Positions 45,055 through 55,347 of a DNA stretch of 64,000 nucleotides are shown here, one piece after another. This DNA is from Paenibacillus ferrarius. Lineage in GTDB: Bacteria > Bacillota > Bacilli > Paenibacillales > NBRC-103111. The notes under the pieces are model-generated. The model had not been told where the DNA came from and ran no database searches. It was given only the letters and a program-made list of their open reading frames with translations. Made by a program: the position numbers and the translations under genes. The stretch lies in contig NZ_MBTG01000001.1 of assembly GCF_002027705.1 (NCBI RefSeq), positions 310,001 through 374,000 of the forward strand, read 5' to 3'. How positions within the stretch are numbered: position 1 is the stretch's first letter; the number at the start of each line of letters is the position of its first letter.

Positions 45055-46182
45055 ATGAGTGATTTGCACCGACCTGGACTTGAAAACGTCATAGCCAGTG
45101 AAACGGCAATTTCTTATTTGGATGTGGAACAAGAAGAGATTGTAATTCGTGGTTATGATCTCATCGAACTAGCTCAAAAGGTCACGTATCTCGATATCGT
45201 TGGACTGCTGCTTGAGGGCGTGTTGCCCACGTTAAGCGAACGGCGAGACATGGAAATGAGAATACAGGAGGCTTATGGACTGCCAGAGAACATACGTTCT
45301 ATAATCGAACTTCTGCCAGAACAAGCCAATGTCATGGATAGCCTTCGTACTGGCATATCTGCTCTAGCCAGCTATGAACTAGAGCTGGATGATCGGTCTC
45401 AAGAGGCCAATGATCGCAAAGCGATTCGACTGCTGGCAAAAGTGCCGCAAATTGCAGCCTATGCATATCGTTCCAAGATGAAACAGCCATTTATCGAGCC
45501 GGATATGGATTTATCGTACAGCGCTAATTTCTTGTACATGATAACAGGGCAAATACCAACGCAATTAGAGGAAGATATTTTTGATCAATCCTTGATTGTA
45601 TACAGTGAACACGAAATGCCAAACTCTACGTTTGCTGCGCGTGTTATCGCCTCAACACAATCAGATCTGTATGGCGCGCTGACCGGAGCTGTGGCTTCCC
45701 TGAAAGGCACATTGCACGGGGGCGCCAACGAAGCGGTAATGATGATGCTTCTGGAAGCGGGTTCCGAAGAAAAACTGGAAGCCCATATGCTCTCGAAGCT
45801 GCATAAGCGTGAACGGATCATGGGCTTCGGCCATCGCGTTTATATGAATAAAGCGGACCCCCGCGCCCTGCTGATGAAAAAGGCATTAGCCGAGCTCGCA
45901 ATTATTAAGAAACGACCTGAGCTTTACAATATGTGCGTATTAGGCGAAGAAGTCATGCTCAGGGAGAAAAATTTGCACCCGAATTTGGATTACTATGCTG
46001 CACCAGTATACTATTTGCTGGGTATTCCGATTGATTTGTTTACGCCAGTCTTTTTTGCAGCTCGAACGGTAGGGATTAGCGCGCATGTCATTGAACAGCA
46101 TAATCACAATCGGCTTTTTCGACCTCGTGTTCATTACACAGGACCTCGAGATCTACATCCTGCTGTCAGTGAGAGTCACTAA
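45055..46182 (+). CDS. mmgD: Citrate synthase / 2-methylcitrate synthase
   Basis: 375 residues. Active-site residues: His in [10 protein letters not shown], His in MGFGHRVY, and Asp in PNLDYYAAP. Size and sequence are those of the bacterial type I short citrate synthases that include MmgD and PrpC. The following PrpD and PrpB genes argue for 2-methylcitrate formation from propionyl-CoA and oxaloacetate. Ribosome site AAAGGGAG before ATG. Confidence 0.88.
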   Translation: MSDLHRPGLENVIASETAISYLDVEQEEIVIRGYDLIELAQKVTYLDIVGLLLEGVLPTLSERRDMEMRIQEAYGLPENIRSIIELLPEQANVMDSLRTGISALASYELELDDRSQEANDRKAIRLLAKVPQIAAYAYRSKMKQPFIEPDMDLSYSANFLYMITGQIPTQLEEDIFDQSLIVYSEHEMPNSTFAARVIASTQSDLYGALTGAVASLKGTLHGGANEAVMMMLLEAGSEEKLEAHMLSKLHKRERIMGFGHRVYMNKADPRALLMKKALAELAIIKKRPELYNMCVLGEEVMLREKNLHPNLDYYAAPVYYLLGIPIDLFTPVFFAARTVGISAHVIEQHNHNRLFRPRVHYTGPRDLHPAVSESH

Positions 46183-46201
46183 GCAGAAAGGAGGAATGCG
46201 A

Positions 46202-47650
46202 ATGAGCGGTTCGGGTTCCCCCGTTAATAAGGCAGTGCCGTTTGACTCATTAATTGAGGAAATTGCCGATTATACACTTAATACGGACATAGAGAGTGAG
46301 GAAGCGTATCGAATTGCCCAGTTTGTGCTGCTTGATTCCATAGGAACAGGATTGCTTGCCTTGCGTTTTCCCGATTGCACCAAACACTTGGGACCGATTG
46401 TACCGGGGGCTACATTACCGGGAGGAGCACGTGTGCCAGGAACGAGTTATGAGCTGGACCCCGTTCAAGCGGCTTTTAATATTGGCTGTATGATCCGCTG
46501 GCTTGACTACAATGATACGTGGCTTGCAGCCGAATGGGGGCATCCTTCAGATAATTTGGGCAGTATTCTCGCTCTCGCTGACTATATTAGCCGCAGCAGG
46601 GTGGCCGTAGGCAAGAAGCCGCTCTCGGTCAAAGATGTGCTTACGATGTCTATCAAAGCTCATGAGATTCAAGGTGTGCTGGCTCTGGAGAACAGCTTGA
46701 ACCGGGTTGGTTTAGATCATGTACATCTGGTGAAAATCGCATCAACTGCCGTAGCAACCGCCATGCTTGGAGGAAGCAAGGAGGAGATAGGCAACGCCCT
46801 TTCTAATGCATGGATTGACGGTGCTAGCCTTAGAACCTATCGGCATGCGCCAAATACGGGCTCGCGCAAATCATGGGCAGCCGGAGATGCAACAAGCCGA
46901 GCAGTGCGATTGGCGCTTATGGCTGTTGGAGGAGAAATGGGGTATGGATCGGCGCTTTCCGCTACAACATGGGGATTTCAGGATGTTTTATTCAGAGGGA
47001 AGCCGCTTACCTTAGGACGGCCGCTGGGCTCCTATGTGATGGAGCATATTTTATTCAAAATATCATTTCCCGCTGAATTCCATGCTCAAACTGCAGTTGA
47101 ATGTGCCTTTGAGCTGTATCCTTTGGTGCAGCATCGATGGCAAGAGGTCGCTACCATTACGTTGACAACCCATCAATCAGCGATGCGAATTATTGATAAG
47201 AAAGGACCGCTGCATAACCCTGCCGATCGTGATCATTGTTTGCAATACATGGTTGCTATTGGACTTCTATTTGGCACGTTGACTGCGGAGCATTATGAAG
47301 ACTCGGTCGCGAAGGACCCGCGAATAGATGAGCTAAGAGAGAAAATGGTTGTCGTTGAAGATGAGCAGTACAGCAAAGACTATTTGGACCCGGATAAACG
47401 ATCGATTGCGAATCGGATTCAAATCCAATTCAAAGATGGCACGATGACGGAGAATGTGGCTTGTGAATATCCCCTTGGACATCGCAAACGAAGAGAAGAA
47501 GGCTTGCCGAAAGTAAGAGACAAGTTTGAAGCCCATCTGTTGACCCGCTTCCCGCAGAAAAGAACAGCAGAAATTTTAGATAAAACCCTGAATTATGAAC
47601 GCTTGATTCAAACGCCTTTTCATGAATTCATGTCTCTGTTTGTAGGTTGA
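46202..47650 (+). CDS. prpD: MmgE/PrpD family 2-methylcitrate dehydratase
   Basis: 482 residues of the MmgE/PrpD family: [23 protein letters not shown] with the conserved DYNDT, and [19 protein letters not shown] and [13 protein letters not shown] blocks. It dehydrates 2-methylcitrate to methylaconitate. AAAGGAGGAATG lies before ATG 46202; the frame is open to 46085, which overlaps the citrate synthase gene and is not the start. Confidence 0.9.
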   Translation: MSGSGSPVNKAVPFDSLIEEIADYTLNTDIESEEAYRIAQFVLLDSIGTGLLALRFPDCTKHLGPIVPGATLPGGARVPGTSYELDPVQAAFNIGCMIRWLDYNDTWLAAEWGHPSDNLGSILALADYISRSRVAVGKKPLSVKDVLTMSIKAHEIQGVLALENSLNRVGLDHVHLVKIASTAVATAMLGGSKEEIGNALSNAWIDGASLRTYRHAPNTGSRKSWAAGDATSRAVRLALMAVGGEMGYGSALSATTWGFQDVLFRGKPLTLGRPLGSYVMEHILFKISFPAEFHAQTAVECAFELYPLVQHRWQEVATITLTTHQSAMRIIDKKGPLHNPADRDHCLQYMVAIGLLFGTLTAEHYEDSVAKDPRIDELREKMVVVEDEQYSKDYLDPDKRSIANRIQIQFKDGTMTENVACEYPLGHRKRREEGLPKVRDKFEAHLLTRFPQKRTAEILDKTLNYERLIQTPFHEFMSLFVG

Positions 47651-47692
47651 GCTTCCACCATGTTAATGAAATCTAGCTTCAGGGAGGTTACT

Positions 47693-48601
47693 ATGTCATG
47701 GCTGATTGAAAATGAACCCAGTCAACAGCAGTTGGCAGCCTCGTTTCGTCAGCTTATTGAAGCGGGTCCAATTGTCAAAATTCCTGGAACACATGACGGC
47801 ATGGCTGCTAGGTTAGCTAAGCAAGCTCATTTCAAGGCTATCTATTTATCAGGTGCAGCGTATACGGCTAGTCGAGGATTGCCTGATCTTGGCTTAATTT
47901 ATTCCAATGAGGTCGCCGAACGTGCGCGTGATTTGATTCGAGCTTCTGGACTTCCTCTGTTGGTTGATATTGATACGGGCTTCGGAGGAATTCTTAACGT
48001 GGCGCGAACCGCGAAGGAAATGGTGGAGGCGAAGGTTGCTGCCGTTCAGCTTGAGGATCAAGAGCTGCCGAAGAAATGTGGACACTTGAGCGGCAAGAAG
48101 CTTATTTCCACCGAAGAAATGATCCAAAAAATCCAAACGATCAAAACGGTCGCCCCAACGTTATATCTGGTTGCACGCACGGATGCCAAAAGTGTGGATG
48201 GGATAGAGGAAGCTATTATGCGTGCGAAGCAGTATGCGGCCGCTGGCGCAGACGCTATTTTTCCGGAAGCGCTGGAGCATCCAGCCGAATTCCAACGGTT
48301 CGGCCTTGAAGTGAACTGTCCGTTACTTGCCAATATGACAGAGTTTGGAAGAACTCCCTATTTGACAGCCGAACAGTTTGAAAGTTGGGGCTATCGGATG
48401 GTTATCTACCCCGTCACTTCCTTGCGAGTTGCTGCCAAAGCTTATGAGAAAGTTTTTGATGAAATTCAGCAAACAGGTACACAGCAAGCCTCCCTTGAAT
48501 ACATGCAGACTCGTCATGAATTATACGAGACGATTCGATATTTCGATTATGAAGCTTTGGATAAGCAGATAGCGAAATCTGTTCTACCTGACAAGGAGTA
48601 G
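47693..48601 (+). CDS. prpB: Methylisocitrate lyase
   Basis: 302 residues of the isocitrate lyase/PEP mutase family: VDIDTGFGG metal-binding loop and catalytic KKCGH (residues about 124-128). It splits 2-methylisocitrate to succinate and pyruvate, completing the methylcitrate cycle. AGGGAGG lies before ATG 47693. Confidence 0.92.
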   Translation: MSWLIENEPSQQQLAASFRQLIEAGPIVKIPGTHDGMAARLAKQAHFKAIYLSGAAYTASRGLPDLGLIYSNEVAERARDLIRASGLPLLVDIDTGFGGILNVARTAKEMVEAKVAAVQLEDQELPKKCGHLSGKKLISTEEMIQKIQTIKTVAPTLYLVARTDAKSVDGIEEAIMRAKQYAAAGADAIFPEALEHPAEFQRFGLEVNCPLLANMTEFGRTPYLTAEQFESWGYRMVIYPVTSLRVAAKAYEKVFDEIQQTGTQQASLEYMQTRHELYETIRYFDYEALDKQIAKSVLPDKE

Positions 48602-48627
48602 TGTAGGACGAGACGGAGGACTGCGTC

Positions 48628-49782
48628 ATGAGAGAAAGTGTCATTGTAGGAGGTGCCCGCACGCCATTCGGTAAATTTGGAGGGGGACTGAAAGAAATTC
48701 CTGCTTCTGTGCTTGGTGGAACGGCGATTCAAGAAGCAATCAAACGTTCTTCATTGGATCCCATTGAGATTGATGAAGTGATTATGGGGATGGCGCTCCA
48801 AGGAGGAACTGGCCAAATTCCTTCACGACAAGCGGCTCGGTGGGCAGGCTTGGATTGGTCTGTCACGACGGAGACAATAAACAAAGTGTGCGCTTCAGGA
48901 ATGCGAAGCGTGACTTTAGCGGACCAAATTATCCGCGCGGGAGATGCTGAAATCATTGCTGCAGGCGGAATGGAGAGTATGAGCAGTGCCCCGTATTTGC
49001 TGCCAAGCACTCGGTGGGGGGCACGAATGGGGAATGAGCAGATCATTGATCTGATGATGCACGATGGTCTCATGTGCGCTTTTCATCATGTGCCTATGCA
49101 TGTTCACGGGAACCATGTGGCTAATGAATTGGCAATAAGTCGTCAAGCCCAGGATGAGTGGGCGCTGCGCAGCCATGTGCTTGCTAATGAGGCAGCCCGC
49201 AAAGGATATTTGGCTGAAGAAATTGTTCCAGTTCTTGAGATAAAAAGGGACGAAGGTCCCCGTCAGGATTCAAGTCTTGAGAAACTGGCTGCATTGCCAT
49301 CCTTAATGATTGACGGCACGATCACTGCTGGAAATGCTCCTGGTGTGAACGACGGAGCAGCAGCTCTGATTATGATGTCCAGTGAGAAGGCGAGAGAACG
49401 AGGAATAACACCACTTGCAACGATTGTTGGGCATGCATCTGTTGGTGAACGTGCGCCATATATTGCGACTACACCTGCGATAGCTATTCAGAAGCTGCTG
49501 CACAAAACAGGCATCCAACTTCATCAAATTGCCAGATTTGAAGTCAACGAGGCATTTGCAGCGGTTATGTTAACCTGCGAGCGAATGCTTGGTTGGGATA
49601 CAAATCTTGTCAACGTGAATGGGGGAGCGATTGCCTTGGGTCATCCTCTTGGTGCTAGTGGTACACGCATCATTTTGACCCTAGTCCACGAACTTCGCCG
49701 AATTGGCGGGGGTTATGGAATTGCGGCGATTTGCAGCGGAACTGCTCAAGGGGACGCAATACTTATTAAAGTGGATCAGTAA
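48628..49782 (+). CDS. mmgA: Acetyl-CoA C-acetyltransferase (thiolase)
   Basis: 384 residues. Nucleophile Cys in [11 protein letters not shown], His in [14 protein letters not shown], and C-terminal Cys in [13 protein letters not shown] (the usual CGGGGQG is replaced by CSGTAQG). Cleaves or forms acetoacetyl-CoA or related beta-ketoacyl-CoA. GGAGG precedes ATG. With the next gene and mmgC it forms a partial beta-oxidation set; no enoyl-CoA hydratase is present. Confidence 0.88.
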   Translation: MRESVIVGGARTPFGKFGGGLKEIPASVLGGTAIQEAIKRSSLDPIEIDEVIMGMALQGGTGQIPSRQAARWAGLDWSVTTETINKVCASGMRSVTLADQIIRAGDAEIIAAGGMESMSSAPYLLPSTRWGARMGNEQIIDLMMHDGLMCAFHHVPMHVHGNHVANELAISRQAQDEWALRSHVLANEAARKGYLAEEIVPVLEIKRDEGPRQDSSLEKLAALPSLMIDGTITAGNAPGVNDGAAALIMMSSEKARERGITPLATIVGHASVGERAPYIATTPAIAIQKLLHKTGIQLHQIARFEVNEAFAAVMLTCERMLGWDTNLVNVNGGAIALGHPLGASGTRIILTLVHELRRIGGGYGIAAICSGTAQGDAILIKVDQ

Positions 49783-49806
49783 TCCCACTGGCTGGAGGTA
49801 GATTCG

Positions 49807-50655
49807 ATGAGCATTCAGACCCTGATGGTTGTTGGTGCAGGTCAAATGGGAAGCGGGATTGCACAGGTTGCTGCGGTTTCAGGAATTAGGGTGCTTTTGC
49901 ACGATAATTCCTTGGATATGCTGAACAAAGGAATGGCGTCAATCAACACGCATCTTTACCGGAGTGTGGAGAAAGGGAAGCTCACAGCAGATAGGATGGC
50001 AGAAATTTTGAGTCGCATCCAGCTGACTGAATCTTTAGAGCTTGCAGAGCAAGCAGATCTTGTTATCGAAGCAATTTCCGAGAATATGGCTTTGAAAGCC
50101 CTCTTATTTCATAGGCTGGACAGCATTTGCCGCCCATCAGCTATTCTGGCATCGAATACGTCCTCACTTCCGATTTCGGAAATCGCCGCTGTGACAGAAC
50201 GTCCTTCCCAAGTAATCGGCATGCATTTTATGAACCCTGTACCTGTTATGCCCTTGGTTGAAGTGATTCGAGGGCTTGAGACCTCGCAGGAGGTATTCGA
50301 GGAGATCTACCACTTGAGCGAGAGAATGGGGAAGACTCCTGTGGAAGTGAATGATTTTCCTGGGTTCGTCTCCAATCGTATTCTGATGCCGATGATTAAT
50401 GAGGCTGTTTTTACGGTATATGAAGGCGTTGCAACTGTGGAGTCGGTTGATAAAGTCATGAAACTTGGCATGCATCATCCGATGGGCCCTTTAGAGCTGG
50501 CGGATTTCATTGGACTGGATACTTGTCTTTCCATCATGGAAATCTTGTATGAAGGCTTTAAGGACCCCAAATATCGTCCTTGTCCATTGCTGCGCAAATA
50601 TGTGAAGGCAGGAAGGTTAGGACGGAAGTCAGGGCAAGGATTTTATTCCTATTAA
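49807..50655 (+). CDS. mmgB: 3-hydroxybutyryl-CoA dehydrogenase
   Basis: 282 residues. N-terminal NAD site [14 protein letters not shown], catalytic His and Asn in [12 protein letters not shown], and the C-terminal dimer domain ([30 protein letters not shown]). Oxidises 3-hydroxyacyl-CoA to 3-ketoacyl-CoA for the adjacent thiolase. GGAGG before ATG. Last gene of the operon. Confidence 0.92.
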   Translation: MSIQTLMVVGAGQMGSGIAQVAAVSGIRVLLHDNSLDMLNKGMASINTHLYRSVEKGKLTADRMAEILSRIQLTESLELAEQADLVIEAISENMALKALLFHRLDSICRPSAILASNTSSLPISEIAAVTERPSQVIGMHFMNPVPVMPLVEVIRGLETSQEVFEEIYHLSERMGKTPVEVNDFPGFVSNRILMPMINEAVFTVYEGVATVESVDKVMKLGMHHPMGPLELADFIGLDTCLSIMEILYEGFKDPKYRPCPLLRKYVKAGRLGRKSGQGFYSY

Positions 50656-50665
50656 ATTTGTAGAT

Positions 50666-50701
50666 GAGACAGTCTAGATTCAATGAGGCTGTCTTTTTTT
50701 A
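50666..50701 (+). terminator. Terminator of the mmg/prp operon
   Basis: AGACAG / CTGTCT stem with a 16-base loop and seven T residues. Confidence 0.7.
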
Positions 50702-50774
50702 ATCAAAAAAGAGGAATATTATGGTATTTGAAGAAAGAGTTAGTACAACTATGCTGGCAAAGGACTGAAATGAT

Positions 50775-50969
50775 GTGAAACGATCCTACACGATCGGATA
50801 TATGTTTGTATGTATTTGGCTGGTCTGTGTGATGTATGGCTTTATAACGTATAATGAAGTGCAGGGTGATCTTCGCATGTATTGGACCATTTGGATCATG
50901 TTCCTTGGTTTAATCATATTTCCGATTTATTTTGTATTGATTTATTTGCTTGGAAAGAAAGCCAGATAA
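50775..50969 (+). CDS. Small membrane protein, function unknown
   Basis: 64 residues with two hydrophobic segments (about 8-26 and 36-60) and a basic end (LGKKAR). GTG 50775 is preceded by AAAGGA. It lies 17 bases before the methyltransferase gene and is probably cotranscribed. No family recognised. Confidence 0.55.
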   Translation: MKRSYTIGYMFVCIWLVCVMYGFITYNEVQGDLRMYWTIWIMFLGLIIFPIYFVLIYLLGKKAR

Positions 50970-50985
50970 AAAAGGAGTAGTTCGG

Positions 50986-51696
50986 ATGGATGCTCGAATT
51001 AAACAGATAAGAGCTGCTGAAAAAAAATATCATGAAGCTTGCTATGATCAGCATACTCTCTTTGAAGCTGGGTCTTGGTTGAACAAGCCTGTCAAATCAG
51101 TTATGGATACGCTATCTGCTTTTGATGCCTATAAGCAATTGAACGTGCTTGATCTTGGATCAGGCATCGGACGAAATAGTATTCCTATTGCTGAAACGTT
51201 GAAAAATCGTAACGGACAAGTAGACTGTGTCGATATTCTTGCTTCTGCACTAGTGAAGTTAAGAGAGTACAGTGAGAAATATGAGGTAAGTCCGTATATA
51301 AAAACGTATGAATCGGATATTGGGGATTATGTGATTTCAAAGGAAAAGTATGACTACATTATTGCTGTTTCTTCGCTTGAACATGCGGAATCTGAAAGGA
51401 AATGCAACCAAATCATAAGGAATATGGTGCAAGGAACGAAAGTTAATGGCATTAATTGTATAATAATCAATACAGAAGTCAAAGAAACAGAAGTTTTGAC
51501 GGGGGCAAATTTAGCACCGATGATGGAAGTGAATTTGAGTACTGAATACACAGAATTATTGCTTTCAAAAGCCTATGAAGGTTGGGAAATCTTGCAAAAT
51601 CTTGTTAAGCCTTTAACTTTTACCATTGAGAGAAATGAGCGTAAAGTGCTTTTATACAGTGAGTGTTTGACCTATGTGGCTCGCCAAATTTCATGA
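50986..51696 (+). CDS. Class I SAM-dependent methyltransferase
   Basis: 236 residues. Motif I VLDLGSGIGRNSIPIA (about residue 45), acidic motif II VDCVDILASA, and motif IV YDYIIAVSSLEHAE. Substrate unknown. The N-terminal RAAEKKYHEACYDQHTLFEAGSW is similar to methyltransferases of the TehB/Methyltransf_25 group. AAAGGAG lies about ten bases before ATG 50986. Codon use is more AT-rich than the preceding operon. Confidence 0.82.
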   Translation: MDARIKQIRAAEKKYHEACYDQHTLFEAGSWLNKPVKSVMDTLSAFDAYKQLNVLDLGSGIGRNSIPIAETLKNRNGQVDCVDILASALVKLREYSEKYEVSPYIKTYESDIGDYVISKEKYDYIIAVSSLEHAESERKCNQIIRNMVQGTKVNGINCIIINTEVKETEVLTGANLAPMMEVNLSTEYTELLLSKAYEGWEILQNLVKPLTFTIERNERKVLLYSECLTYVARQIS

Positions 51697-51716
51697 TGTG
51701 AAGAAGAGTGAGTGGA

Positions 51717-51836
51717 ATGCTTACTGAAATCAGAGTTGCTCATTCGGATCAAATTGAGATTGATTCAAACGGAGGGAGAGTATCCTACACAATTAGTCGA
51801 TTCGTTCAATTCCAGAAGAAAATAAGGTTTATTTGA
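51717..51836 (+). CDS. Possible small protein (39 residues)
   Basis: ATG with AAGAGTGAGTGG upstream, a 39-residue frame (starts MLTEIRVAHSDQIEID) and a terminator right after the stop. It is only suggestive; it may be a remnant. No family recognised. Confidence 0.25.
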   Translation: MLTEIRVAHSDQIEIDSNGGRVSYTISRFVQFQKKIRFI

Positions 51837-51839
51837 AAC

Positions 51840-51873
51840 GGGCTGCTTACCGCTAGGTGGGCAGCGCTTTTTG
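51840..51873 (+). terminator. Terminator after the methyltransferase unit
   Basis: GGCTGC / GGCAGC outer stem, ACC / GGT inner pairing and TTTTT tail. Confidence 0.7.
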
Positions 51874-51993
51874 TCATACCCCCGCAGAACGGCTGTTAGG
51901 TGCGAACAACTATTAAGATGCAGTCAAGTCATAATCAACTAATATACACGCTACTATGGGCAACGTCTATTGAACAGCGAGAAGGAGCGAGTC

Positions 51994-53040
51994 ATGTTAA
52001 AGAGAATGGAAGAACTGTTCGGTGTTGATCTGGGCACGTGTAATACGCTTATTTATCAACAGCGCAAGGGTATTGTTCTGCAAGAGCCATCTGTTGTCGC
52101 CATTCAAACGGATACGGGGGAAATTAAAGCCTTTGGTCAGGAAGCCTATGAAATGATTGGAAGAACGCCAGCGAATGTGGAGGTCGTGTATCCTTTGAAG
52201 GATGGCGTTATCGCCAATTTCGATATGACGTTAGCGATGCTTAAATATTTTATCGGCAAAATAAAAAGTGGGTTCAATTGGTTCCGAAGCTTCCATGTAT
52301 TGATTTCAGTGCCTTGCGGTATTACGAATGTGCAGAAACGCGCTGTGGAAGAGATGATCGTACACAAAGGTGCGAGAAGATCGCTTACGGTCGAAGAGCC
52401 TTTGGCAGCTGCTATGGGAGCTGGGTTGCCTGTTGCAGAACCCATCGGCAGTATGGTGCTTGATATCGGTGGTGGTACTAGTCAAGTCGCGATCATATCT
52501 CTTGGAGGTATCGTTGTGAGCGAATCCATTCGGCGCGGCGGCATGTCCATTGATCAAGATATTATTGAGTATGTAAAAAGAACCCACAACATGATCATTG
52601 GAGAGCGGACGGCGGAAGATATTAAAAAAAATGTCGCAGCTGTCATGAAGCCTGTTAAAAATGTTCAAATGAACATTCGTGGTCGTGACCTTATGGAGGG
52701 ACTTCCCCGAAGCATCACGATTTCTTCCGATGAAATTTATGAGATTCTGGACGATTTCATGCAATCTTTGGTGGAATGCATTCGACTGACGATGGAGAAA
52801 TGTCCGCCTGAGCTTGCTGGTGATGTGATGGAACAGGGAATTCTTTTATGCGGCGGAGGATCATTGCTCGAAGGATTAGATAAACGGCTGCAACAAGAGT
52901 TAGGTGTGCCGGTTCATCTTGCCGAACATCCGATGGCATGTATTGCCCTGGGCACGGGGAAAATGCTAAACTTCAATGGGGCGATCATTGAGCGGTCTAC
53001 TACCATAGAGATACCGGAAGATCGTGAAAGCGTCCAATAA
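51994..53040 (+). CDS. MreB/Mbl-family actin-like protein
   Basis: 348 residues. Actin-like ATPase with phosphate-1 loop FGVDLGTCNTLIY (Cys 16 where MreB usually has Ala), YPLKDGVIANFD, and LDIGGGTSQVAIISLGG plus LCGGGSLLEGLD. MreB proteins organise cell-wall synthesis. It is not next to mreCD, so it is a stand-alone paralog of the MreBH/Mbl kind. GAAGGAG lies before ATG 51994. The DUF1871-like gene follows 15 bases later. Confidence 0.88.
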   Translation: MLKRMEELFGVDLGTCNTLIYQQRKGIVLQEPSVVAIQTDTGEIKAFGQEAYEMIGRTPANVEVVYPLKDGVIANFDMTLAMLKYFIGKIKSGFNWFRSFHVLISVPCGITNVQKRAVEEMIVHKGARRSLTVEEPLAAAMGAGLPVAEPIGSMVLDIGGGTSQVAIISLGGIVVSESIRRGGMSIDQDIIEYVKRTHNMIIGERTAEDIKKNVAAVMKPVKNVQMNIRGRDLMEGLPRSITISSDEIYEILDDFMQSLVECIRLTMEKCPPELAGDVMEQGILLCGGGSLLEGLDKRLQQELGVPVHLAEHPMACIALGTGKMLNFNGAIIERSTTIEIPEDRESVQ

Positions 53041-53055
53041 AGGAGGCTTTTGGCA

Positions 53056-53445
53056 TTGAAATTTAGAGCCGTTTCGGAACAAACGAAAATGAATTATTTG
53101 ATGTGGAGCATTAAGAGGGAAATTCTGAAGGAAAATGCGTATTTGAGCACTCTTTCTTACGATCCGACACCGATTATGCAGATTGTGAAGCACTATTTTG
53201 ACGCATGGGACCCCATTGCTTTATTGGATGCCAATTCTTCTGATGATGAGTATGAAGGAGAAGCGCGCACGCTTACCATTTACATAACCAAGCATCTGGC
53301 TGATTTAGAGATAGCTTCGCTTAGTACAGCTATTCGCAGCGTATTCCGCAAATCGTTTCTGGATGAATTTCGGGGAGATGATGCCTGTGAGGATATCGCT
53401 GCTGCGATCATACATTCCTTGCAAACCATTGGATTGCTAGGGTAA
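53056..53445 (+). CDS. Hypothetical protein, DUF1871-like
   Basis: 129 residues. The central part IMQIVKHYFDAWDPIALLD with the following ARTLTIYITKHL and AIRSVFRKSF segments resembles the DUF1871 (YugE) pattern in which WDP is conserved; family assignment is tentative. TTG 53056 lies nine bases after AGGAGG, better than TTG 53050. Probably cotranscribed with the mreB-like gene. Confidence 0.6.
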   Translation: MKFRAVSEQTKMNYLMWSIKREILKENAYLSTLSYDPTPIMQIVKHYFDAWDPIALLDANSSDDEYEGEARTLTIYITKHLADLEIASLSTAIRSVFRKSFLDEFRGDDACEDIAAAIIHSLQTIGLLG

Positions 53446-53510
53446 CCCTGTTGCAATAACTCGTCATTTATAAGAGAATAGAGCGAGTGTTAGAGAAATG
53501 GGGTGTTGCA

Positions 53511-53771
53511 ATGAGCGAAATGCTGAACAAATACTGTGCGAAGATATTCGGTAAAACCGGTGTCATCATTGAAATTGGCGTCGTTAAAAAGGTGACGAAT
53601 CGAACTGTTCATGTAGATTGGGGAAAGAAAACTTGGATCTATCAGAATAAAGATTTCAAGTGGGTACCTCTGTCAAAAGAAGATTTCGAGCAACGATATA
53701 AGAAGCCTAAGTTTTCGGATGGTGCTTTGCTTCGTGCTGCGGAGCTAGAGTTGAAAATTACGTATAACTAA
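53511..53771 (+). CDS. Small hypothetical protein
   Basis: 86 residues, basic, with a beta-rich middle (GKTGVIIEIGVVKKVTNRTVHVDWGKKTW) similar in pattern to small SH3-like barrels. No family recognised. ATG 53511 has only a weak ribosome site (AAATGGGG); the frame is open to TTG 53487. A terminator follows. Confidence 0.55.
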   Translation: MSEMLNKYCAKIFGKTGVIIEIGVVKKVTNRTVHVDWGKKTWIYQNKDFKWVPLSKEDFEQRYKKPKFSDGALLRAAELELKITYN

Positions 53772-53786
53772 GACTAGGTAGGAAAG

Positions 53787-53831
53787 TGGCTGTCCGATAA
53801 GTAGATAATCTACTTGGGGGCAGCTTTTTTT
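53787..53831 (+). terminator. Terminator (AAGTAG/CTACTT family)
   Basis: Outer GGCTGTCC / GGGGGCAGC and inner AAGTAG / CTACTT stem followed by seven T residues. A second small hairpin GCCTGC / GCAGGC follows at about 53840-53858. Confidence 0.85.
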
Positions 53832-53997
53832 ATATGTTGCCTGCCAAAAAAGCAGGCTCAGCCTCAGAAGCAGGCCGCTTCTCCTTTTGCACTACACTTG
53901 GCATTTTACGGATATTCCGAAACTTGGTAAACTGATTAGTGAGGCTCCATCATTCATGTTTCACTTTTGTCAATTTCCAGAGGAAGAGGATGTTATC

Positions 53998-54255
53998 ATG
54001 TTAAAGTTGAAATTAGAGAAGGAACAAAAAAACGAGCTCGTAAGCCGAGTACAGGACTATTTTTACAAAGAGAGATCAGAAGAGATCGGGGAGCTTTCTG
54101 CGGAGTTCCTGATTGATTATATGATTGCTGAGCTCGGCCCTTATATCTACAACCAAGCTATTCAGGATGCGCTGAAACTGGTTGGCGATAAAATGGTTGC
54201 TCTGGAAGATGATCTCCATGCGATTGAGAAGCCTATTACCTTCAATCGACGATAG
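53998..54255 (+). CDS. DUF2164 family protein
   Basis: 85 residues, a close match to the DUF2164 pattern: LEKEQKNELVSRVQDYFY, EEIGELSAEFLIDYM, ELGPYIYNQAIQDA and LEDDLHAIEKP. The function is unknown. Homology starts at ATG 53998, which follows GAGGAAGAGG; the longer frame from 53887 runs through a hairpin and is rejected. The HD hydrolase gene follows after 17 bases. Confidence 0.85.
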   Translation: MLKLKLEKEQKNELVSRVQDYFYKERSEEIGELSAEFLIDYMIAELGPYIYNQAIQDALKLVGDKMVALEDDLHAIEKPITFNRR

Positions 54256-54272
54256 ATAAGGAGTCTTCAGAA

Positions 54273-54692
54273 ATGAGCACATTAACCAAAGCTATTCTCA
54301 TCGCGGCCAAAGCCCATGACGGTCAAACAGATAAAGGCGGAAATGCGTATATACTACACCCGATTCGGCTGGCAAGCAATGCAGAAACTACGGATGAATC
54401 CATTGTAGCCGTGCTGCATGATGTCGTTGAGGATTCCAGTATGACCTTGTTCGACTTGAAAAAAGAAGGATTCTCCCAGCTTATTATTGAGGCGCTTGAT
54501 TGTTTGACAAGAAGAGCAAATGAATCCTATGAGGCTTTTATCCAGAGGATCAAATTGAATCCGTTAGCGACGAAAGTAAAGCTTCTGGACTTAGAAGACA
54601 ATAGTAATATCAACCGAATTACGAATCCAACTGAGCATGATTATGCCAGAATAGATAAGTACAAGAAAGCCATACAAGCATTGAAATTTTAA
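54273..54692 (+). CDS. HD-domain hydrolase, RelA/SpoT (MESH1)-like
   Basis: 139 residues with the (p)ppGpp-hydrolase type HD motif: His in AHDGQTDKGGNAYILHP, HD in AVLHDVVEDSSM, and Asp in KLLDLEDNSNINR. No synthetase or ACT domain is present. Known single-domain relatives hydrolyse (p)ppGpp or other nucleotides; the exact substrate is open. AAGGAG lies before ATG. Last gene of its unit. Confidence 0.82.
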   Translation: MSTLTKAILIAAKAHDGQTDKGGNAYILHPIRLASNAETTDESIVAVLHDVVEDSSMTLFDLKKEGFSQLIIEALDCLTRRANESYEAFIQRIKLNPLATKVKLLDLEDNSNINRITNPTEHDYARIDKYKKAIQALKF

Positions 54693-54705
54693 CAACGAAA
54701 AGAAA

Positions 54706-54753
54706 CAGACAGATCAGGACTGGATGCTATCGAGTCTTGACTGTCTGTTTTGG
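54706..54753 (+). terminator. Terminator after the HD hydrolase
   Basis: Perfect ACAGACAG / CTGTCTGT arms, 28-base loop, TTTT tail. Confidence 0.75.
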
Positions 54754-54879
54754 CCTCTTGAGGTATGAGGTTGATTGAATGACATAAGTCACCCGATTTA
54801 GGTTACTATATGCACTGTTAGATGAATCCTAAATCAGTGATACTTAGGTTATTCGATAAACACTTTAGGAGGAAATAAC

Positions 54880-55347
54880 ATGAACGCAACCGTATCGCTA
54901 TGTATTTCAATTTTGATTTTTCTGATGATCCTGCGCGGATTAATGCGAGGGATGCACAAGCCGATTAAGAAAACGGGCAGCCCTTTATTATTGCCGATTT
55001 TGTACATTTCAACGTCTTTATTTCAATTGTTCGATCCCAAGCTGCATATCCAAGGAAATCAAGCCATCACAGCCATCTTAATCGGGCTTGTCGTAGCGGT
55101 CCCGCTTATTATAACGACCAATTTCGAAGTTCGGTCAGACGGTACTTATTTTAAGAACAATAAAACGGTAATCATTATCTTGATTGGTATCTTTGCACTT
55201 CGTTTTGTGTTCGTTGAAACCATAACGAGTATGGATGCTTCAACGCTTGCTTTTTTCTTTAACTTAGTCACTTTTAGCTACATTGTTGTATGGCGGCTAG
55301 TAAGCTTCACGAAATTCCGTCGCATGTCTCAACGACTGCTTACGTAA
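54880..55347 (+). CDS. ccdC: CcdC-family membrane protein
   Basis: 155 residues with four or five membrane segments. The RGMHKPIKKTGSPLLLPILYIS segment and TTNFEVRSDGTYFKNNK match the CcdC/DUF1453 family associated with cytochrome c maturation in Bacillus, although CcdC itself is dispensable there. No ccdA or ccdB is near, so a role in cytochrome c maturation is unproven. AGGAGG before ATG. Overlaps tail-to-tail by eight bases with the DUF1904 gene. Confidence 0.75.
   Translation: MNATVSLCISILIFLMILRGLMRGMHKPIKKTGSPLLLPILYISTSLFQLFDPKLHIQGNQAITAILIGLVVAVPLIITTNFEVRSDGTYFKNNKTVIIILIGIFALRFVFVETITSMDASTLAFFFNLVTFSYIVVWRLVSFTKFRRMSQRLLT

Noticed and set aside
53887..53997. Longer N terminus for the DUF2164 protein
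   Set aside because: It would start in a hairpin-rich intergenic stretch without ribosome site; family similarity begins at ATG 53998.
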